From contig PHBH01000047.1 of NCBI GenBank assembly GCA_002840535.1, forward strand, positions 58,974-117,466: a stretch of DNA of 58,493 nucleotides, given 5' to 3'. Shown one piece after another: positions 53,226 through 58,493 of the stretch. The position numbers were made by a program, and so were the translations under genes. The notes beneath the pieces were generated by a model that had not been told where the DNA came from, did not search any database, and worked only from the letters and a program-made list of their open reading frames with translations. Position 1 is the stretch's first letter; each line of letters begins with the position of its first letter. This DNA is from Deltaproteobacteria bacterium HGW-Deltaproteobacteria-15. GTDB taxonomy: Bacteria > Desulfobacterota > DSM-4660 > Desulfatiglandales > HGW-15.

Positions 53226-53948
53226 ATGCCAAGGTTGATCCTAATGTTCAACAAGCAGGTCATCAGGGAATACCCCTTTCTGAAGGACAGCATCACTGTG
53301 GGGCGGGCTGAAGACAACACCGTAGTCATCGACAACCTTGCCGTGTCCTCATACCATGCAAGGATCGATAGGGCAGGCACGGATTTCATCCTGACCGATC
53401 TTCAGAGCACGAACGGCACATTTATCAATGAAAACCGCGTCGTTACTCACAAGCTGGCCCATGGTGACAATGTTTCCATAGGAAAGCATATCCTCCTGTT
53501 CGTGGGAGAAAAAGGTAAGGCCGAATCGGAAGAATCCGATCAGAAGATGAGCCTGAACAAGACCATGATGCTCGACACGGCCAAACAAAGAGAACTCCTG
53601 GCCAAGCAGAAAGGAGCCGCTCCCGTCCAAAAGCCCATAGAAAAGATCGGCGTGATCAGTTTTGTGGACGGCTCCGGCCTGGGTGATATCGAGCTGAACA
53701 AGAAACTGACGAAAATCGGAAAGTCGGAGTCCTCAGAGGTCCAGCTTTCGGGACTCCTGATGGGGGCCACCGCAGCAACCATCAGCAGACGTCCGGCCGG
53801 CTACACAATCACGTTTACAGGCGGCATGACGAAGCTTAAAGTGAACGGGCAAGTCGTGAAGGAGAGCATTGATCTTAAGGATTTCGATACTGTTGAAATC
53901 GGCGCCTACAAGTTCCAGTTTTACCTGAAAGACATGAAGCGCGATTGA
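53226..53948 (+). CDS. Tandem FHA-domain protein
   Basis: 240 residues. The first FHA domain (about 1-95) is complete, with the phosphothreonine-binding pattern TVGRAEDNTVVIDN, SSYHARI and STNGTFIN. A linker contains NKTMMLDT, a possible kinase target Thr. A second FHA-like domain (about 140-235; TKIGKSESSEVQLSG; GGMTKLKVNGQVV) lacks the S-x-x-H and full N-G-T motifs and probably does not bind phosphopeptide. It is likely the phospho-dependent reader of the adjacent kinase/phosphatase pair. The gene follows the phosphatase by 78 bases. Confidence 0.9.
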   Translation: MPRLILMFNKQVIREYPFLKDSITVGRAEDNTVVIDNLAVSSYHARIDRAGTDFILTDLQSTNGTFINENRVVTHKLAHGDNVSIGKHILLFVGEKGKAESEESDQKMSLNKTMMLDTAKQRELLAKQKGAAPVQKPIEKIGVISFVDGSGLGDIELNKKLTKIGKSESSEVQLSGLLMGATAATISRRPAGYTITFTGGMTKLKVNGQVVKESIDLKDFDTVEIGAYKFQFYLKDMKRD

Positions 53949-53949
53949 T

Positions 53950-54180
53950 TCAGTCCCTGCTCCTCCTCATCTGCTTGAATTCTCGAAGTTTGTCCTCTAC
54001 CTGTTCTTTGGAGTAGATCTTTCCGCATTGGGTGCATTCGTATGACTCATCAGTGAGCCTGTCATAGATCAAGTCATCGGAAAAGTTTACCGTTTGGAAC
54101 ACCATCGAGAATGTGTAAACCTGCCTGAAGGCTTTGCTTTGGCATGCTTCGCAAAAAAAGAAATCCCGGATCACATCCAT
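53950..54180 (-). CDS. Small zinc-ribbon protein
   Basis: 76 residues with two C-x2-C pairs: FFFCEACQSKAF near the N-terminus and YECTQCGKIYSKEQ at about 48-60. They would bind one zinc, followed by a charged C-terminal helix. I do not recognise a named family. It converges on the FHA gene, with the stop codons about one base apart. The short length and regular cysteine spacing argue for a real gene. Confidence 0.65.
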   Translation of the reverse strand: MDVIRDFFFCEACQSKAFRQVYTFSMVFQTVNFSDDLIYDRLTDESYECTQCGKIYSKEQVEDKLREFKQMRRSRD

Positions 54181-54366
54181 TACTCCCCTCCGCAGAAATA
54201 AGCTCCCTTTTTACCTCTTGCCGCGCCTATTGACAATCGACTTTTTTAAGAAAATTATCCAATTCGGCGGAAGCCCGTTTCCCGCACACCATGGACGGCC
54301 GAAGCCGGGGATATCTTTCGATGTCGGACGTTCAATGTTGACGGGTGTCAATGTTCGATGACGAAT

Positions 54367-55443
54367 TTATGTATACTGCAGGGATTCCATCCCTTTTCGC
54401 CTGCGCAGGGCTTCCAGAACGCCCACTGTGCCCGTCATCATGTTGTCGCCAAGAGGGGCCCCCCGGACGATCGGGAAACGGGATCCTTCAACCATGCGTC
54501 TCTTCGGGCCTGTCGCGATCATGATTTCAATTCGATTCCACCCGACAGTCCTTCGAATATAGGCGCCATGGCCTCCTTCCTGGAGGATTCTCCTGTGCTC
54601 CAGCCTGCCCTCAGCCAGATTCTTCATCAGCCCCTCGATTTTCTCCAGGGTAATATCGCGCGTGTGGTATTCGAAAAATCCGGCGATCTCGCCATCTTCC
54701 AGCACAGCACCTACCGTGTGTGAAGTGGCAACATCCAGGGTAAGGATCCTTGTTCTTGTCCTTGCCAGGGGATCCATGGAAGCGCCGAGGATTGCGGCCA
54801 TTCCGCTGTCCATCACATATACTTCATCCGTCGGAATACCCGAGGCGGTCCTGGCGATGGCCGTGAGACGATGGAACGTTTCCGGGATTTCATTCGACTT
54901 GAACAGAAGCGAATGGGGGAGGGGGCTCTTCTCCAGGGATTCCTTGAAAATCGTATGCCGATAATCCAGGTGAGAAACACCGGCAGGGGGAATTCCATGA
55001 TCCTGGGCGCATATCCCTACCCCTTCGAATGCGAAGGGAACATCCAGTCCTTCTACTATGTGCCTGATGCGCTCCAAATCCAGGTCGGCAAGGGTCAGCA
55101 CGCTGAACCTTCCTTTTTTGCGCAGCTCTTCGGCTTCCAGGTCGTCAATGATCTGAATGCCGAGCGAGCGCACTTTCTCCGGATCGTGATTGATCGTCGC
55201 TGAGGCTGAAAGCGACATCACCACTTTGGCTTCAGCAGCCCTCTGCTTGAGAACCCCGGCCAGGGAGCCGCCTCCCATTTCGATTCCGACCACGAGCAAA
55301 TCGCCCGGGAGGCTTGCCGCTTTGTCGACCGCGGTGAGCGCGGGCGATCTGGCCACAGATTTAAAATGGAGACCGGAGCCGGTATCGTAGTAAAGAACGT
55401 CCATTGTGCCTGCGCCGATGTCGAGGATCAGAAACCCGGCCAT
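54367..55443 (-). CDS. DUF1786 family protein with ASKHA-like ATPase features
   Basis: 358 residues beginning MAGFLILDIGAGTMDVLYYD. The D-x-G-x-G-T-x-D phosphate-loop pattern resembles actin/Hsp70/sugar-kinase (ASKHA) ATPases, and a second ILTLDVATSHTVGAVLEDG could be the matching phosphate-2 loop. GVGICAQDHGIPPAG and GAPLGDNMMTG are family-like segments. I assign DUF1786, a family of unknown function; the ATPase reading is inference. There is no signal peptide. It is apparently monocistronic. Confidence 0.82.
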   Translation of the reverse strand: MAGFLILDIGAGTMDVLYYDTGSGLHFKSVARSPALTAVDKAASLPGDLLVVGIEMGGGSLAGVLKQRAAEAKVVMSLSASATINHDPEKVRSLGIQIIDDLEAEELRKKGRFSVLTLADLDLERIRHIVEGLDVPFAFEGVGICAQDHGIPPAGVSHLDYRHTIFKESLEKSPLPHSLLFKSNEIPETFHRLTAIARTASGIPTDEVYVMDSGMAAILGASMDPLARTRTRILTLDVATSHTVGAVLEDGEIAGFFEYHTRDITLEKIEGLMKNLAEGRLEHRRILQEGGHGAYIRRTVGWNRIEIMIATGPKRRMVEGSRFPIVRGAPLGDNMMTGTVGVLEALRRRKGMESLQYT

Positions 55444-55559
55444 CTTTCATTCCTCCAGGAAATGCAAAATGTCATCTACGCTCCATGATCGTTCATTCTT
55501 AGCATATCACGGAGCCTCTTTGTAGAAGTCTCTCAAGGATACATGCCGGGCAATGGACA

Positions 55560-56261
55560 TCAGAGATCGAAACAGAAGAACGGCCTTCGTCCGAAGCGGG
55601 TCTGGACGAACCGGGAGACATTGTAGACAGGGGTGTTGTTTTGAGTTTTCCCTTCGGGGGATCCCTTATGGGCGTGGCCGTGAACTATTACAGTCGTTCC
55701 CTGCCGATCCAGGGCATCGGCAAAAAGGGATGACCCGAGAAAAGGGAAAAGCTCCGGTTCTTCGCCTTCCAGGGTCGCACTGATGGGGGAATAATGGAGA
55801 ATTCCCACTTTCCGGGGACACGAAAGGCTCATCGCTGCGTTTTCAAGCCGCACCACTTCATCAAGGGTCGCCTGAATGAATGCCTTTATCGCACGCTCTC
55901 CAAAGGGCTGGATCCGGAGGTTGGAGAACCCGCCGCAAAATCCTTTTGTTCCCACAAAACCCACATCTCCGAGCTCGAAAGTTGTCCCGTCAAGCACATG
56001 GATGGACCTGCTGCGCATCATGTTCAACAGCACCTCGATGTTGTCGTTTTCATGATCGTGGTTACCGGGCACAGCCACGACAGGAAGGTCGAAGTGGCCC
56101 AGTTCATCGAGGAGGACGTCCATTTCCTCCAACAGCCCCACATTGGTGAGATCGCCGGCCAGAAGAAGCACGTCCGCCTCATTGACTCCACGCAGGAGTT
56201 CCCGTATTTTTCCACGCGAATCTGCCTGGCAGTGCAAGTCACCGATTGCCGCGATTCTCAC
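55560..56261 (-). CDS. Metallophosphoesterase (calcineurin-like)
   Basis: A 233-residue protein with all five metal-binding blocks: AAIGDLHC, LLAGDLTNVG, VPGNHDHEND, LHYSP and VHGHAHKG. It would hold a dinuclear metal centre and hydrolyse phosphoesters; substrate unknown. The start codon overlaps the stop of the upstream nucleotidyltransferase-like gene by 4 bases, so the two are translated together, and a shared substrate (nucleotide or modified protein) is possible. Confidence 0.92.
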   Translation of the reverse strand: MRIAAIGDLHCQADSRGKIRELLRGVNEADVLLLAGDLTNVGLLEEMDVLLDELGHFDLPVVAVPGNHDHENDNIEVLLNMMRSRSIHVLDGTTFELGDVGFVGTKGFCGGFSNLRIQPFGERAIKAFIQATLDEVVRLENAAMSLSCPRKVGILHYSPISATLEGEEPELFPFLGSSLFADALDRQGTTVIVHGHAHKGSPEGKTQNNTPVYNVSRFVQTRFGRRPFFCFDL

Positions 56262-57073
56262 ATCCGGCTCCCATCTTCCGAAACAAGGGGTTTGGTATCG
56301 CGAATGTCTTCATATCCCCACATCCTGCAGTCTACCTCGAAAGAGACGGGGTCTATCAGCATGCCTCGGAAAGTCTTCTCGGCGGGCGGATTTATGCGGC
56401 TGCGACTCATGGATTCGTAAATCCGGTCCATGAGCGGGGTAGGCAGGAGGTGAACATGTCCCGGATACACATACTGGAAAAGGACAAAGTGCCAGAGGAG
56501 CAATTCCTGGTCCCTTCCAAGGCATCTCGACAACCAATGCCAGTCCAACTGACCTTTGGAACCGCGAATCAAATGGCAGATATCAGCGCCGTCGAATCGA
56601 TCCATCCTCGCCACATAGATTTTGGATATGATAAGTTCTTCGAGCGCGATCATCGGGATGCCCATTCCAAAGAGCTCCACGGTGTTGCTTCGTCTGATCC
56701 AGCCCATGTCGATCTGAATTTCCTTGTTCGGGTTGGCGAATATCAAATCCACGAAGTAGGGGTCCTTGTGGGCCTTGGCAAGCCAGAGCCCATCTCTCAC
56801 TTCTGTGCGAAGTCCCTTGGCGCTCAGGGCCAGCAGTGCGGACCTCACATGCTCGGCCGGGAGGAACACATCGAGATCTTTAGTGTTTCGTTGGATCCCG
56901 GTATAGGCATAGAGGGCAAAAGCTCCTGCAAGTATGAACGGAATTTTGTTTTCGATGAGGCAGCCAAGGCAGGTACGATACAGCTGCTCCTGTTCCAAAG
57001 GAATCCATGAGGTGTCCAGGTGTAAAGGGTTTCCTCCCTCGTGTCCACCGGTGGACTCTTCTTTCATACGCAA
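56258..57073 (-). CDS. Nucleotidyltransferase-fold protein (AbiEii/MNT-like)
   Basis: 271 residues. The N-terminal half has the nucleotidyltransferase pattern FILAGAFALYAYTGIQRNTK then DLDVFL (the D-x-D pair), and a later acidic strand near YFVDLIF. The helical C-terminal half ends before LVSEDGSRM. The fold resembles AbiEii-type and small nucleotidyltransferase proteins, but there is no antitoxin partner. Instead it overlaps a metallophosphoesterase gene, suggesting a paired transfer/removal function. Starts at 57073 and 57067 are both possible. Confidence 0.78.
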   Translation of the reverse strand: MRMKEESTGGHEGGNPLHLDTSWIPLEQEQLYRTCLGCLIENKIPFILAGAFALYAYTGIQRNTKDLDVFLPAEHVRSALLALSAKGLRTEVRDGLWLAKAHKDPYFVDLIFANPNKEIQIDMGWIRRSNTVELFGMGIPMIALEELIISKIYVARMDRFDGADICHLIRGSKGQLDWHWLSRCLGRDQELLLWHFVLFQYVYPGHVHLLPTPLMDRIYESMSRSRINPPAEKTFRGMLIDPVSFEVDCRMWGYEDIRDTKPLVSEDGSRM

Positions 57074-57282
57074 GAACCTTTCGGATTGGAGTTCGATATC
57101 CCTAGCTTACGGCTTCCCTCCCGCGGTTCCATTGGGAAATGGGAGTATTTCGGAGTGACCAATCCATGTATTTGTCACAAGAATAATGTATATTGCAACC
57201 CTTAGCCCGACGAAGGGGCCGCAGCATCGACCTCTCTGTTTCTGGAGAGCTTTCAACTTCTCATGATGATTCCGGAGGACCA

Positions 57283-58347
57283 TTGCAAACAAAAGAACCG
57301 GTTCAGGACACACTTCCCGGCGACCGGATGAAGAATTTCCTGAAGGACTCCCTGGGAGTCCTGGGGCATGGGAAAAGAGCGTTCCACATTCGCCTTCTTG
57401 CCGGCGACGGCTCGACGAGGCGCTACTGGCGAGTTCATGTCCCGGATAGCGGGATCAGCTACGTGGCCATGGAGAACGAGCCGTTAAACCTGCATCTGGA
57501 TAGAGAAAATCGCGCCTATTATTCGATTGGCAACCATCTGCTGGCAAGGTCCATCCCAGTACCGGAGATATACCGCGCAGACCTCTCTTCCGGTCTATTC
57601 ATCATGGAGGACCTGGGAGATGAAAACCTGCAGGAAGCATCCGGAAAAGCAGATCCAATACCCTTGTACCGGGAGGTACTCCGTGTCCTTCTCCGGATGC
57701 AGATCCGGGGGGCAGACGGCTTCGATACCGGATGGACCTGCCAGACCGAAAGGTACGACAAGGCAGTCATGCGGCGATACGAGGCGGAATACTTCAAGGA
57801 GGCCTTTCTGTGTCGCTATCTCGGGCTGAAATCGGATTGGCCTGAGCTGGAGCCCGCTTTTGAAAGGATAGCGCAGGAGGCATCCGCTCCTCCGAATCAT
57901 TTTTTTCTGCACAGGGATTTTCAGTCGCGAAACATCATGATCCGGAATGGGAAAGTTGGGGTCATCGATTGGCAGGGGGGAAGGCTCGGACCTGTCGGGT
58001 ATGACCTGGCATCCCTCTTTGTGGACCCTTATCCGGATCTGTCCGCTAGTCTAAGAAAGGAGATTTACCACTCCTATACGGCTCTCCTGAAAGAACGCCA
58101 TCGCTCGATGGTGGGATCCTTCGAGAGATCCTTTCCTTATCTTGCCCTTCAAAGGAATCTTCAGATCCTTGGGGCCTTCTCGTACCTGAGCAAGACCGCC
58201 GGCAAGAGATATTTTGAAGCGTACATACCGAGGGCCGTGGAATCGCTCGGCGAGCTGCTGGAAGAAGTGGCGGGAAGTGAGCTGGCTCCGCTCCGTGATC
58301 TGGCCGCATCCCTTCAAGAGCGTCTTCGCTCCCCGCGTGAGGCCTGA
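57283..58347 (+). CDS. Aminoglycoside-phosphotransferase-fold kinase, AmgK-like
   Basis: About 354 residues from TTG at 57283, which follows GGAGG by 4 bases; the in-frame stretch back to 57193 has no ribosome site or homology. Kinase motifs: LLAGDGSTRRYWRV near the N-terminus, FIMEDLGDENL, the catalytic FLHRDFQSRNIM and the metal-binding VIDWQGGRLGPVGYDLASL. The STRRYWR and DWQGGRLGP segments are typical of AmgK sugar kinases, which phosphorylate MurNAc/GlcNAc at C1 for cell-wall recycling. The usual partner murU may lie beyond the window edge. Confidence 0.82.
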   Translation: MQTKEPVQDTLPGDRMKNFLKDSLGVLGHGKRAFHIRLLAGDGSTRRYWRVHVPDSGISYVAMENEPLNLHLDRENRAYYSIGNHLLARSIPVPEIYRADLSSGLFIMEDLGDENLQEASGKADPIPLYREVLRVLLRMQIRGADGFDTGWTCQTERYDKAVMRRYEAEYFKEAFLCRYLGLKSDWPELEPAFERIAQEASAPPNHFFLHRDFQSRNIMIRNGKVGVIDWQGGRLGPVGYDLASLFVDPYPDLSASLRKEIYHSYTALLKERHRSMVGSFERSFPYLALQRNLQILGAFSYLSKTAGKRYFEAYIPRAVESLGELLEEVAGSELAPLRDLAASLQERLRSPREA

Positions 58348-58405
58348 CCCTCAACAACGCCTGTTGGTGTAGTGCGTCCAACGCTTCTACATTCTCCAGG
58401 TGGTT

Positions 58406-58424
58406 GGCCCCGGGGGGCTTTTTT
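58406..58424 (+). terminator. Possible rho-independent terminator after the AmgK-like gene
   Basis: A short GC stem (GGCCC...GGGC) runs directly into six T residues, 59 bases after the stop at 58347. The stem is only 4-5 bp, so it is a weak call. The last 70 bases of the window hold GC-rich inverted segments (CGGCGG and GCCGCC) but no gene. Confidence 0.4.
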
Positions 58425-58493
58425 CAAGGACGAAAACTCGGTGCCGTTTGCTCGGCGGCAGTACTGATGTATGGCGGGCGGAGAGCCGCCGTG

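Noticed and set aside
54230..54258. TTGACA followed by AATTAT at 17 bases, possible promoter
   Set aside because: The -10 match is poor and no plus-strand gene follows; the next gene is on the opposite strand.
56258..57073. AbiEii toxin of an abortive-infection system
   Set aside because: Only the nucleotidyltransferase fold is visible. There is no AbiEi-like antitoxin, and the overlapping partner is a metallophosphoesterase.
1..58493. tRNA, rRNA or CRISPR arrays
   Set aside because: I looked for tRNA-like T-loop motifs and regularly spaced identical repeats. The only T-loop-like string (near 6847) lies inside the ferredoxin gene, and the only repeat arrays are the contiguous heptamers.

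Overview
The window is GC-rich, gene-dense bacterial DNA. It most resembles an anaerobic member of the Desulfobacterota (old Deltaproteobacteria), of the syntrophic or sulfate-reducing kind. That placement is inferred from gene content, since no rRNA or other decisive marker is present. The supporting genes are a two-subunit methylmalonyl-CoA mutase, a sodium-pump type decarboxylase set, an ADP-forming acyl-CoA synthetase, a stand-alone molybdopterin oxidoreductase, a thiolase/DUF35 pair, an OFA-type carboxylate transporter and a Wsp-type chemosensory operon.

Layout. 1-4.2 kb: the start of a secreted VWA protein, then decayed nucleotidyltransferase/HEPN genes around an intact DUF4331 gene. 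4.2-7.1 kb: a minus-strand operon of ferredoxin, DUF4405 membrane cytochrome, response regulator and histidine kinase (frameshifted). 7.4-11.4 kb: an IS91-type transposase remnant, a DUF116 protein, a molybdopterin oxidoreductase and its MarR regulator with a likely operator. 11.8-21.3 kb: a thiolase with an in-frame TGA, DUF35, an MFS transporter fused to an RsbW-like ATPase domain, an aminotransferase, a radical SAM enzyme, a HAD hydrolase, a stand-alone GMP synthase ATPase subunit, a long heptamer repeat array and an esterase.

21.5-32.3 kb is the centrepiece: a complete Wsp-type chemosensory operon in canonical order (receptor, CheW, CheR-TPR, CheW, CheA-REC, CheB, output regulator). Its output protein has a WspR-like receiver and stalk, but carries a SpoIIE/PP2C phosphatase where WspR has a GGDEF cyclase. 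Two receptor genes have been joined by a 13-bp tandem duplication that removes the stop codon between them, and the upstream receptor is also broken in its HAMP domain.

32.3-42.1 kb: a propionate/succinate carbon module (ETF-beta-type lysine methyltransferase, ADP-forming acyl-CoA synthetase, methylmalonyl-CoA mutase, CBS protein, and decarboxylase subunits arranged convergently around a strong hairpin). 42.4-49.6 kb: pilC-pilS, a TIGR03960 radical SAM protein and RNase G. 49.7-54 kb: a Ser/Thr signalling trio of CHASE2 kinase, PP2C phosphatase and FHA protein. 54-58.5 kb: a zinc ribbon protein, DUF1786, a metallophosphoesterase/nucleotidyltransferase pair and an AmgK-like kinase.

Signalling is over-represented: one two-component system, one Wsp-type array, PilS, one Hanks-type kinase system, a SpoIIE output and an RsbW-like domain. 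The last two invite a partner-switching hypothesis. I saw no tRNA, rRNA, CRISPR array or intact mobile element.
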